64,000 bases of DNA. Source: Zoroaster sp. YZ-2022 (taxonomy: Eukaryota; Echinodermata; Asteroidea; Forcipulatida; Zoroasteridae). The stretch spans positions 13,962,060 to 14,026,059 of the forward strand of contig CM055823.1 in the NCBI GenBank assembly GCA_029582265.1, given 5' to 3'. Shown here one piece after another: positions 53,630-63,431 of the stretch. The notes beneath the pieces are model-generated. The model saw only the letters and a program-made list of their open reading frames with translations. It was not told the DNA's origin and did no database searches. The translations under genes and the position numbers were made by a program. Every line of letters begins with the position of its first letter. Positions within the stretch are counted from its first letter, which is position 1.

Positions 53630-55510
53630 AATACTTTTACATAGAATTAGGCCTACTGCAGAGTAAACCACTATAGTCTTCGGACTCTGCACTCTTTCCC
53701 GGTACATTTTCCCCAGGCACCCGACTAATGTCAGTACATGTACAATGTACATGTACAGAATACATATAAACTGGCTTGGTGGATGCCGGGTGTTGATCAA
53801 TATGCTTAACTTCATCCTTCATTCCGTCTATCTCTTTCAATACTCTCATAGCCTTGGTTTACGCTTGTTTTCAACTTAAAAACAAAAAGTCATGATATCG
53901 CGACAGGAGTTCACATAATGTCTGAAAATTTCAATGTGGTACATGCACAAAATAAATTGTTATGGAGAAAATTGAAAAAAATTAGGAATTATACTCTTTG
54001 GAGTACATGTAGGTCGCAATCCTATTTTCAGTATATTTGCCCCAAAAATGATTACGCTTGTTTTCAACTTAAAAAACAAAAAGTCATGATATCGCGACAG
54101 GAGTTCACATCATGTCTGAAAATTTCAACGTGGTACATGCACAAAATAAATTGTTATGGAGAAAATTGAAAACATTTTAGGAATTATACTCTTTGGAGTA
54201 CAGTTCCAATCCTATTTACAGTATTTTTGCCCCCAAATTTTTACACATGTTTTCAGCTTAAAAAATAAAAAGTCATTATATCAGGACAGAAGTTCACATC
54301 ATGTCTGAAAATTTCAAGGTATGCACAAAAGAAATTTTTATGGAGAAAAAAAGGTACGAAGACTTGCACATCTACGAGTTTGAGTGAATCACGTGCATCG
54401 TCAGTGTGCCGAAAAGGCAAGCTTTTTAACCGGGTCCAACTCGGGCTGATGGTGCAGTCAACTCGTTCGTCACACTGGCACCCGACTATTGTCAGTACAT
54501 GTACATGTACAATCATTCAGAGTACATAATTATACATTGCACATTGTACATTGCAACTGTTACTGGCTGGGTGGATGCCGGGCGTTGATCAATCTGCTTA
54601 ACTTCATCCTTCATTCCGTCTATCTCTTTCAATACTCTCATAGCCATGGTTTACGCTTGTTTTCAACTTTAAAAACAAAAAGTCATGATATCGAGGCCTT
54701 TGTTCACATCATGTTTGAAAATTTCATCGTGGTACATGTACATGCACAAAATAAATTGTTATGGAGAAAATTGAAAACATTTTAGGAATTATACTCTTTG
54801 GAGTAGTTCGCAATCCTATTTTCAGTATTTTTGCCCCAAAAATGATTACGCTTGTTTTCAACTTAAAAAACAAAAAGTCATGATATCGCGACAGGAGTTC
54901 ACATCATGTCTGAAAATTTCAACGTGGTACATGCACAAAATAAATTGTTATGGATAAAATTGAAAACATTTTAGGAATTATACTCTTTGGAGTAGTTCCA
55001 ATCCTATTTACAGTATTTTTGCCCCAAAAAGTTTTACACATGTTTTCAGCTTAAAAAATAAAAAGTCATTATATCAGGACAGAAGTTCACATCATGTCTG
55101 AAAATTTCAAGGTGGTACACGTACATGCACAAAAGAAATTTTTATGGAGAAAAAAGGTACGAAGACTTGCACATCTACGAGTTTGAGTGAATCACGTGCA
55201 TCGTCAGTGTGCCGAAAAGGCAAGCTTTTTAACCGGGTCCAACTCGGGCTGATGGTGCAGTCAACTCGTTCGTCACACTGGCACCCGACTATTGTCAGTA
55301 CATGTACTACAATCATTCAGAGTACATAATTATACATTGCACATTGTACATTGCAACCGTTACTGGCTGGGTGGATGCCGGGTGTTGATCAATCTGCTTA
55401 ACTTCATCCTTCATTCCGTCTATCTCTTTCAATACTCTCATAGCCTTGGTTTACGCTTGTTTTCAACTTAAAAAACAAAAAGTCATGATATCGAGGCTTT
55501 TGTTCACATT
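53630..55510. repeat. Higher-order tandem array (about 795-bp unit of 190-bp subunits)
   Basis: The phrase CTGGCTGGGTGGATGCCGGG starts at 53771, 54563 and 55363. Within each macro-unit a roughly 190-bp subunit beginning ACGCTTGTTTTCAACTT or ACACATGTTTTCAGCTT recurs (53861, 54054, 54243; 54653, 54848, 55036; 55453). A spacer with GAAGACTTGCACATCTACGA ends each unit. On the minus strand the parts MRVLKEIDGMKDEVK and CDERVDCTISPSWTRLK read like protein, so the array may have amplified exons of an unknown gene. Confidence 0.8.
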
Positions 55511-55740
55511 TCGTGAGTAACATGATCCAAATCGCTTAACAAATATTTCTATTGGTTGTATGACAAGGTATGTGTTCTCGTTCGACCAATAAGAAAACGT
55601 TTTACGCCCTATAGGCATTGTACACAGCGCGTAACGAATATTTATATTGGTTATATGACGACGTATTGTTCTCGTTGGCCAATAGAAAAATTTGTTACGC
55701 GCTATGCATAGGGCATTGCACACGTGCTAACTCGTACATA
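55511..55740. repeat. Two-copy tandem repeat, about 115 bp, with CCAAT boxes
   Basis: CGCTTAACAAATATTTCTATTGG with GACCAATAAGAAAACGTTTT recurs as CGCGTAACGAATATTTATATTGG with GGCCAATAGAAAAATTTGTT. Each copy has a convergent ATTGG/CCAAT pair. Its role is unknown. Confidence 0.6.
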
Positions 55741-56219
55741 CCCTGAGTGCCTTCCAATGACTAGATCAAAATAGCGCGCTGGATGAGAATGTAATTCCTT
55801 GGACGATAATTTGTTTGGTGACAATCAGTATTTTACACACAAGGGCAAATCTAAATTACATCAGGTACACGTACCTGACCAAAGAATTTAAAGAAAAGTA
55901 GGATGCATGATATCTACATGTACAAACATTTATTTATTGATATTTATACATGTAGTTACTTTTTAATAATAATAAAGTGCAGGATTTTTACCCGATATAC
56001 CGCCAAAAATACCGCTGAAATACCGGTTTTCAAAAATAAAACCGCGGTTTTATAAAATCATCCGTTTTTGAGCCCCAGAGCGGGTCAATTTATCCCGACA
56101 GTCGAGGCTTACGTTTACTGGTCCTCATCGTATCCTCGTTCTTCGGCAACGATTATTAAAACAACCCGTGATAATTAGGAACCCCGATGGATGAATTGTT
56201 ATTTTAAGTCCTATTGTTA
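55741..56219. other. Non-coding stretch with hAT-terminus-like sequence
   Basis: The phrase ACCGGTTTTCAAAAATAAAA with CCGCGGTTTTATA (about 56028-56055) resembles decayed hAT-type ends, but no partner was found. Confidence 0.35.
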
Positions 56220-56410
56220 GTATCTGTTTGGCCCGCAACGTACCTCAGTTCGGTAGTCAACGCATTTTATTACAGTTAATAAGAACAACATAAATTTGCT
56301 ACTATGCAAATCTATCCAATCACGATGCGCAGAAATAGGCACATGATCATCAAACACTACATAATTGTCAATGCCCACAAATTTCAGCACTACCGGGTCG
56401 CACGTGGTAC
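56220..56410 (-). repeat. Dispersed repeat R2, copy 3
   Basis: Inverted copy of 6641-6860 (CTATCCAATCACGATGCGCAG on the + strand, shown here minus its last base). Confidence 0.55.
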
Positions 56411-56780
56411 ACGTACAGTATGTATGCATGTATACATTGTATATTATGTGATGTACATGTATACATGTGCAATGTTACTGCGTTCTCTGTGAGGAATTCC
56501 CTTTCGAGTTTTTCGCGTTTATAAATCTTTGAGTGAAATTTCCCGATTCTAGTGTATTTAAAAATGAAGAAATTATGGCCCAGTGGATTAAGATTTGTAA
56601 ATAAAGTGTAGTTTTGCCACCATAATCCAATTAGAACGTCAAATTAACTGTATGGATACAAAAGGGTCAACAATGGAGCAGTCGGGAAACCTCCGGACCG
56701 AAATCACGCGTTGTTATACATCATGGTGGGATGATCCACAATTTTGGGTCAATATGTCTTTGTTCGAGACCTGCGTTTCA
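56411..56780. other. Non-coding stretch
   Basis: Nothing recognised before the target duplication of the LTR element. Confidence 0.45.
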
Positions 56781-56785
56781 TTATT

Positions 56786-56997
56786 TGTTACATGTTCTCC
56801 TATATTATAGTCTTATGACATGTAATAGTAATAAGTAATAAGGTAGACATTTATAAGGTTCAAGAGTAAGCATTTATTGAGGCTTGACTTCTCCAGCAGG
56901 TCACATTCATGTACACAACTATTCTAGAACTTTCCATTGTGTCAAAGGTCACTGGGTGTATATCAGTACATGCCTAAAGAGGGCGCTGCACCTTACA
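56786..56997 (-). repeat. 3' LTR
   Basis: 212 bp, apparently identical to the 5' LTR. It includes the AAGAGGGCGCTGCACC phrase near its end. On the element strand it begins TGTAAGGTGC. Confidence 0.95.
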
Positions 56998-57008
56998 TCT
57001 TTCCTTTC
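56998..57008 (-). promoter_or_regulatory. Polypurine tract
   Basis: On the minus strand TTTGAAAGGAAAGA directly precedes the 3' LTR start TGTAAGG. This is the usual plus-strand primer for LTR elements. Confidence 0.7.
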
Positions 57009-57490
57009 AAAGTTTGAGTCTAGTTCCTTTAAGTATATCAATGAAAATCACAAGTTAAAGAGTCCAATTTAACTTTGGTGAACATCTTAGGATTCCTGAG
57101 TCGGCTTGAGTTCAGTGTGTATTATTGTCCATTGTAGCATTAGATATAATTAATGACAAAGAACCTTTTATTTTTTAATGCAGCTAACGATGGCGCTAAC
57201 GAAGTGAATCAATTAAATCATGCAACTATTTATTAAAATGATTGTGCTAACAAGTAAAACATGCAACTACATGTATCTCTCTCTCTTTTTTTAAATTTTT
57301 TATTTAAATTTTTTTTTTTTTACGTCAAATAAACTCAAATCTGGATTCTATTTTGTTTTGTTTTCTGATCTATACTGTTGATGTTTCTTCTAGTTAGTTT
57401 TGTGACTTAAGATAACATAGGCTTAAGTGTTCAGTTGTTTCACATAGTCCTTCAGGTAGGCTGGTGGGCGGATGATTCTTCCTGATCGCG

Positions 57491-58558
57491 TCATGGTCTG
57501 TGTTCTGTTTCCTGATGTATCTGAGGATGTGTTTTCCTCTCTGTTCTGCCGCTGTTGTGTAGGTGTTGTTTCCATGTATCTTCCAGGTCTACTAAAGGCT
57601 CAGTTGTTGTTCGTAGGTGACGTCTGTTTCGACGATAGCGAGCTCCCTCCTCAGTCTCCACCTCATATGAACGTGGCTGTGGAGCTGACTTCACCACTGT
57701 AGCTTTGCGCCAGTGTTGGTCTGGGGACTGCGGTTGAATGCGAACAACATCTCCTGGTCTCAGCGATGGCACTGCCTTTGCCGTACGGTTGTAGTACTCT
57801 GCTTGTCGTTGTTTGGATTTCTTCATTTGATCCATTACTCCAGTTGGAACTTGGGACTGTAGCAGTTTTGTAGTTGTAGGCAGTGTTGTCCTGGTTCTCC
57901 TATTCATCAGCCGCTGTGCTGGGCTAGAGTCAAAGCCTGGAGTAGGAGTATTTCTGAATGCCAGCAGACTTAAGTACGGGTCATTATGTCCGTCTTTGGC
58001 TTTCTTGAGAAGAGCCTTTGCTGTCTTAACAGCATTTTCCACTTTGCCATTTGATTGTGGGTAGTGAGGTGAAGTGGTGTGCTTGAATTCCCATATATTG
58101 GCAAACTTGGAGAATTCATTTGATGAGAATTGTAGGCCTATTGTCAGTCACCAATTCATCCGATTATTCCATAACGAGAAAATTGTGCCTTCATTTTGTT
58201 GATGACTGCTGATGATGTTGTAGAAGATAGGTAGTCTACTTGATGAAGTTTGAGAAGTAGTCTACCATCACAAGGTAGTGGCGGGTCTCCAACACAAAAA
58301 GATCTGCCTCACTTTTGCCCATGGTCTGTTGGGTGTTTCATGATGTAGTATGGGCTCTTTCTGTTGTTTAGTGCCAAGTGATCGACATACATCACATTTT
58401 GCTATGTAGTCTTTGACTTTGAGCTCATACCCGGCCAGTATAAGTTCTCGAGCTCGGCGCAGACAACTATTTTCTCCCAAGTGTGACGAGTGTAGTCGCT
58501 CTAACATATCTTTTCTCATACTCTTCGGCAATGACGCGCGTTCACCCCTGAAGAGCAA
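57491..58558 (-). pseudogene. Integrase region of the Ty3 element, broken
   Basis: From 58558 the HHCC zinc region reads LERLHSSHLGENSCLRRARE and AKCDVCRSLGTKQQK. The core then loses frame: the first catalytic Asp region (around 58290) is shifted and stops intervene up to about 58090. It resumes with VTDN-like text near 58145 and SPHYPQSNGKVENAVKTAKA (catalytic Glu, about 58050). The C-terminal part is intact, with RPGDVVRIQPQSPDQHWRKA, a tail RYRRNRRHLRTT and a stop near 57491. Integrase would join the cDNA to host DNA. This copy cannot make a continuous enzyme. Confidence 0.8.
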
Positions 58559-58577
58559 TCCTTCCGATGTGCTGAGC

Positions 58578-59315
58578 TCATCGCGAATGTGGAAGTATGG
58601 TGTTAGAGTTGGGAGATGTTTTTTGTTCTGGCCATCCCTTAATTATAACAGTAGTCAACTCTGTTAGTACTGCATCATCTGATGTTCCCTGCTTCAGTTT
58701 CTCAAGCAGTGGTTTCGCTATCGGCAGATGACTGATCATGTTGACATGCTCCAGTTCTCTCTGAGTGGCATCCACTTTGCTTTCAGGCAGAAATGCACGG
58801 CTTAGAGTATCAGCCAGGTACATCTTGCTGCCTGGGTGATAGACAATGTGAGCATCATATGTCTGTAGACGGTACATAAGACGTTGCAGTCTCTTTGGTG
58901 CTTGATGCATATTCTTCTTGACTATCACTTCCAGTGGCTTGTGATCACTTTGAACTGTCACTGCTCGTCCATATGTGTATTGATGGAATCTCTCCAGACC
59001 AAATGTCACAGCCAACAGCTCTTTCTCAATTTGGGCATAACGTTGCTCTGCATCTGTCAGAGCTCGACTTGTATAAGCAACAGGCTGGCCATCCTGCATA
59101 ATCGCTGCCCCTAGCCCTTTCTCGGATGCATCAGCCTGAAGTGTCAGTTCCTTTGTATCATCAAAGTAGCGTAGGACTGGTTCTGAAGTAACCATTTCTT
59201 TGATGCGCTGTACAGCTTTCTCGTGAACTTCCATCCAACACCATTCAACTTCTTTCTTTGTCAACTGTCGGAGTGGTTCGCACACTTCACTGAGGTGCGG
59301 TAAGAACTTGCTCAA
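58578..59315 (-). pseudogene. RNase H region of the Ty3 element
   Basis: The 245-codon frame contains SKFLPHLSEVCEPLRQLTKK (RT connection), LQADASEKGLGAAIMQDGQP with the first catalytic Asp, IEKELLAVTFGLERFHQYTY with the Glu, TVQSDHKPLEVIVKKN with the second Asp, and ADTLSRA with the last Asp. All four acidic residues are present. A 2-base insertion near 59330 separates it from the RT frame, and it ends in a frameshifted tail before the integrase. Confidence 0.85.
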
Positions 59316-60043
59316 ATAGTTAATAAAACCCAGAAAACGCGTTGTATTCCTGCTACATTAGTGGGTTTTGGCATTTCTTTCACTGCCTTTACCTTGGCGT
59401 GATCAGGCTTGAGACCATCACATGTGATCAAGTGGCCCATGAAGGAGACCTCGTTCTTCTTGAACTTGAGCTTTTGCTTATTCAATTTAAGCTGTTTCTC
59501 TCGGCATCTGTCCATCAATGCTCTCAATTTTGTGTCATGGTCTTTCTCTGCCTCACCTAGAGTTTCTCCTTCTCCAAACACGAGAATGTCATCGGCGATT
59601 GTCGTCACGCCACTCAGTCCTTCTAAGGCTTCGTCCAGTCTCCTCTGGAATTCTTGAGCTGAACTGATACCAAATGGCATCCTTTTCCAGCGATACCTTC
59701 CAAAGGGTGTGTTGAAAGTCGTGAGGTAAGAGCTCTGTTCCTCCAGTTCAACATGCCAAAATCCACTTTTGGCGTCTACAACAGTGAAGATTTTGGCTTT
59801 GCCCAAGTCGGGCAAGATGTCTTCTATGGTCTTCATCGGGTAGTGGTTTCGCATGATCGCTTTATTTAAATCTTTTGGATCTAAGCAGATTCTCAACTTG
59901 TTTGGTTTTTCACTAAACCAAACTGGAGACCCATGATGTGGGTGTGTCCACGGTGTGATGATTCCTGATTCGACCATCTTATCCAGCTCAGTTCTAAGCT
60001 GGTGTTTCCTTGCTAGTGGAACTTCGTCTTGGTGGATGAACAA
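59312..60043 (-). pseudogene. Reverse transcriptase region of the Ty3 element
   Basis: The 243-codon frame holds VPLARKHQLRTELDKMVESG, SPVWFSEKPNKLRICLDPKD, FTVVDAKSGFWHVELEEQSS with the first catalytic Asp, FGRYRWKRMPFGISSAQEFQ, and TTIADDILVFG with the catalytic Asp pair at about 59585-59599. The catalytic set is intact. It is cut from the protease frame by an extra A near 60025 and from RNase H by a 2-base insertion near 59330. Confidence 0.88.
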
Positions 60044-60926
60044 CTGGATTCACTGTTTCATCTAGCACCATTTTGTATTTTCCTGGGAGCTTTCCTATTC
60101 CTTCGAAAACATCACTGTACTCCTCTGTCAGTTGCTGTGCAGAGGGTAATGGTGCTGATGAAATCATGTGCATTATCTTCTCATGTTGCACTTTAATCAA
60201 TCCCATATGTTGGATTGTTGCACTTCCAAGAATAGGGTTGACGCCTTCTTCATCAATGATGATAAACTCTACATCAAAGTTCTCCTGATTCTTTGGGTTT
60301 GTAACCCTGAGTGTGCATCTTCCATTGGGTTTCATCCTTGTCTTGTTATACATCACTAGCACGTGACTTGTGGGCTGTAGTTGGATATTAGCAATGTCTA
60401 TGGCGTCTCGAGGTAGGACATTACACGTTGCTCCGCAGTCTAGCTGGAACTTAATTTTTTGACCAAGAATGCACATGTTGGCAAATATACTCTTTGCAGG
60501 TGTACTGTTATTCAAAGCATTGATTTCCATGTGCATCAGCTGTACAGTGTGCAGTTCATATTCCGAATCAGACCAATCATCTGGTTGTTCTGCATCCTCG
60601 ACGCTGTGTACTTTAGTTTTGAGTCGAGTCTTACACTGAACTTTGAAGTGGTTGCGTCCTCCACACCTCGTACATTCTTTACCAAAGGCAGGGCATTTAT
60701 GTTTCGAAATTCGATGTTCTGTACCACAGAATTTACATTTGCCGAAATGTGCATCGACTTTTTGGCTCGTTCTGCTCTTGTCTTTGTGTATATTTTCTTC
60801 CACTCGGCCTACTGTAATTCTTCTGTGTCTGCTTCTGACGAACAGCATTGACAGTATGCCCATCAATTGCAACCATTCTAGTCTTGGACAGTTCGGCTGC
60901 TCTGCATATTTTGACACATGTCGCAA
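59994..60926 (-). pseudogene. Zinc knuckles and protease region of the Ty3 element
   Basis: This frame overlaps gag by 194 bases in the +1 frame. It encodes a double knuckle, CKFCGTEHRISKHKC and CTRCGGRNHFKVQC, and then an aspartic protease with FQLDCGATCNVLP (active-site triad Asp-Cys-Gly in place of the common Asp-Ser/Thr-Gly) and NPILGSATIQHMG. It ends with EEYSDVFEGIGKLPGKYKMV just before the RT frame. The overlap could reflect a programmed +1 shift at CCAAAAAGTC (about 60760) or a mutation. Confidence 0.8.
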
Positions 60927-61386
60927 GTGTCAGCTCTGTTTCTCTCAGTAATCTCTCCCTGAGCGTAGAATTTTGGATTCCGCATACAACACGGTCACGG
61001 ATAAGACTATCCGCATGTGCGTCAAAATTGCAATTAGCTGCTAACACCTTCAATTCTGTAAGGTAGACATCAAACATCTCACCTGTCTGCTGGTTCCGTG
61101 TAAAGAATTTGTATCGGTCAACCGTTTCATTTCTTGGTGGATTACAGTGGTCTTCAAATGCTTTCAGTGCTGATGACAAATTTTCCGAGGCTGGCTTTAT
61201 GGTCTGGTATAATTCTCTGCCTTTATTGCCAACCAGGTACAATAACATCTTCACTTTTGTGATGTCATCTTTGTCCCCCATGACCAGATCTATATAGAGT
61301 TGAAATTCCTCTTTCCAAAGCTTCCATGCTTGAGTTAAGTTACTGGCCTCTACATCAAATTGTTGGGGTGCCTTTAACGAGTCCAT
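60733..61386 (-). CDS. gag: Gag of the Ty3 element
   Basis: The first ATG of the open frame is at 61386, starting MDSLKAPQQFDVEASNLTQA. The matrix/capsid region includes WKLWKEEFQLYIDLVMGDKD, KVKMLLYLVGNKGRELYQTI and the CA-like stretch TVDRYKFFTRNQQTGEMFDV. The last part is basic (KTRMVAIDGHTVNAVRQKQT). The protein ends at 60733 after about 217 residues without knuckles, which lie in the +1 overlapping frame. Gag would package element RNA into particles. The frame itself is undamaged. Confidence 0.8.
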   Translation of the reverse strand: MDSLKAPQQFDVEASNLTQAWKLWKEEFQLYIDLVMGDKDDITKVKMLLYLVGNKGRELYQTIKPASENLSSALKAFEDHCNPPRNETVDRYKFFTRNQQTGEMFDVYLTELKVLAANCNFDAHADSLIRDRVVCGIQNSTLRERLLRETELTLATCVKICRAAELSKTRMVAIDGHTVNAVRQKQTQKNYSRPSGRKYTQRQEQNEPKSRCTFRQM

Positions 61387-61792
61387 GCTCACAATTTTGC
61401 TCTCAGATTCAGTAGTTTGTATGCCCAAATCCTTCCCAGGTACTTACTCTCAAAACTGGTTTTTTTAAGGCCAATAAATGAGAGGGGTAGAAGTAGAACC
61501 CATCCCCCAGAAAGAAAATGAAATACAAACACCAAATCTATATGTAATTAGTTCATGAAGAAAACCTTATGTCATTCACGATGTGAGCGGGTGAGCTGGT
61601 GTACTATTTGCACATATAACCCATTAAACAGTCAGAATAGTATAGTGACAGCACTTACGTAACATTAGTAGTACTTGTATTCAATATCCGATGTATGTTG
61701 CCTCCATTGACGATACGGCGGTGCTACTTTCATGTCACTATTTCACCACGTTTTGACTCAAGATTGTGTCCTCAAATTCTTCTAAAATGCTT

Positions 61793-61809
61793 CTCCACTT
61801 CTGACACCA
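61793..61809 (-). promoter_or_regulatory. Primer-binding site, tRNA-Leu type
   Basis: The minus strand directly after the 5' LTR reads TGGTGTCAGAAGTGGAG. Its first 15 bases are complementary to the CCACTTCTGACACCA end of an animal tRNA-Leu. Confidence 0.85.
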
Positions 61810-62021
61810 TGTTACATGTTCTCCTATATTATAGTCTTATGACATGTAATAGTAATAAGTAATAAGGTAGACATTTATAAGGTTCAAGAGTAAGCATTTA
61901 TTGAGGCTTGACTTCTCCAGCAGGTCACATTCATGTACACAACTATTCTAGAACTTTCCATTGTGTCAAAGGTCACTGGGTGTATATCAGTACATGCCTA
62001 AAGAGGGCGCTGCACCTTACA
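61810..62021 (-). repeat. 5' LTR
   Basis: 212 bp, apparently identical to 56786-56997. It should contain the element promoter, but I see no clear TATA box. Confidence 0.95.
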
Positions 62022-62026
62022 TTATT

Positions 62027-62779
62027 CACGACACTCCAGAATTTGATATACTGTATAATTATTATTCTAAACGTATCCCCTTTCCGATGAAAAACAGATT
62101 AACAAGTATACCTAAATATACACCTATCACGTACGCCTATCACAGCACGCCAACCCATTCTCAGCACAGACACCTACATGTACATGTACCTCTTGCATCC
62201 TCATTATCACATTGAACAAAGGTTTACAGTCATGAATAACAAAGGAAATCCTGGCAGGGAACCACTCGGTTAAAACGTGGTGAGAATGCGGTTGAATAGC
62301 CAGCTGAAATCAAAGGGTTAAACATGGGTTAAAACACGATTAAAAATACATTTAACCGAGACTCTTTATATTTTAACCGAGGAGATTTTCATAGTGTGTA
62401 AACCATTTAAATGCAAATATGCCACCAAAATTAATGAAAAAAATGCCGTTTTGTTATCTTGACACATTTATTACATTGTTTATGTTTCCCTGCACGATAC
62501 AGTCTCTTATAGTTGTAGATGCACATATACATTTATATATATGCCAAGTTCATTAAGTGTTTGCCATATTGATGACTCGAGCCGATCAAAAGTAGAATTT
62601 GCATTGCAGCCTACATGTATCGAAAGACACAATGTATAGCACAGAGTCATTGCACCAGACTATTTTCACTGAGGCTTGGATATGTCGAAAGCAAAGTTTT
62701 TTACAACAATTCTAATCTTTAAATGTACTTGTAGTCTTTCCTTCTGTTATATGATTCTCCCACTTTCTGCTATAACCGA
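62027..62779. other. MADD intron, non-coding
   Basis: Nothing coding. A TTTAACCGAG phrase occurs twice, inverted, at about 62350-62385, and relates to 52850-52880. Confidence 0.4.
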
Positions 62780-62862
62780 ATGTTGCATATCAATGTTGCA
62801 TATCACAGGGTTCCAATGTTTACAAAAAACATACAGATAAACACAAAAAGTATTCAACATAC

Positions 62863-63045
62863 ATTTTGTATAGAGACCCAGGAAATTAGTGTACAGCCTG
62901 CAAGGGCACCCTCTCAAACGTGTCGAGCGTTGTATTCTAAGTTTATGTCATTTTCTGAAAAGAGCTGGAAAGGTTTCTTTTATGTGGAAGTAGGTGGAAA
63001 AAACCAGATGGTTCCATTGAGTCTGACATCGTCAGAAAAGCAGAG
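62863..63045 (+). CDS. Possible exon, unknown protein
   Basis: Between a TTGTATAG acceptor-like site and an AGAG|GTATGT donor-like site the frame reads ETQEISVQPARAPSQTCRAL, then FMSFSEKSWKGFFYVEVGGK, then NQMVPLSLTSSEKQ. It is open for about 60 codons and reads protein-like, but matches no family I know and is not the expected next MADD exon. It may be an alternative exon, an exon of a nested gene or chance. Confidence 0.3.
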
Positions 63046-63067
63046 GTATGTCTTGGCGCCTAACAAC

Positions 63068-63431
63068 TAGGGCTGTGCGTTTTCGGATATTTTTGGAACC
63101 GGATACCCGAAATCAGGAAAGTTCGGATACCCGGATACCCGTTTTCATTCTTGTTGAAAACATGCCTCCTTTGGTGTACAAATACATGTAAACGTTAACA
63201 AAATTGACCTTTATAATACAGAGGATACCATATTTAATTTCGATCTTTATTAAAGTACAACATCTTGGTGACAAAATATTGTATTAATTTACGGAAAGTT
63301 ATTTCTGAAATAAAACCGTAAAAATTTATCACACGCGCATGGCCGGTGCATCACGCAGCTACAGCGGCCTCGCACGTGACTGTGTCAAGTGACTACCATC
63401 ATCAGAAGACAATAATCACTGGTGCGTGAGT
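63068..63431 (+). mobile_element. Probable left end of a hAT-type element
   Basis: CTAGGGCTGTGCG followed by TTTTCGGATATTTTTGG and repeated CGGATACCCG resembles hAT termini that start TAGGG. The partner end would have to lie past the window, so the tandem repeat at 63432-64000 may be inside the element. Confidence 0.4.

Larger units (their letters stand above)
56786..62021 (-). mobile_element. Complete Ty3/gypsy retrotransposon (Mag/SURL-like), 5236 bp
   Basis: LTRs of 212 bp lie at 56786-56997 and 61810-62021 and look identical base for base; both run TGTTACATG to ACCTTACA on the + strand. TTATT is duplicated at 56781-56785 and 62022-62026. On the minus strand a primer-binding site follows the 5' LTR and a purine tract precedes the 3' LTR. 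Gene order gag, protease, RT, RNase H, integrase is that of Ty3/gypsy. The paired zinc knuckles and the RRNRRHL integrase tail fit the Mag/SURL lineage, common in echinoderms. No env frame is present. Several indels break pol. It lies antisense in a MADD intron. Confidence 0.95.

Noticed and set aside
56786..62021. Endogenous retrovirus with env
   Set aside because: No third open frame lies between integrase and the 3' LTR; about 490 bases there are non-coding.
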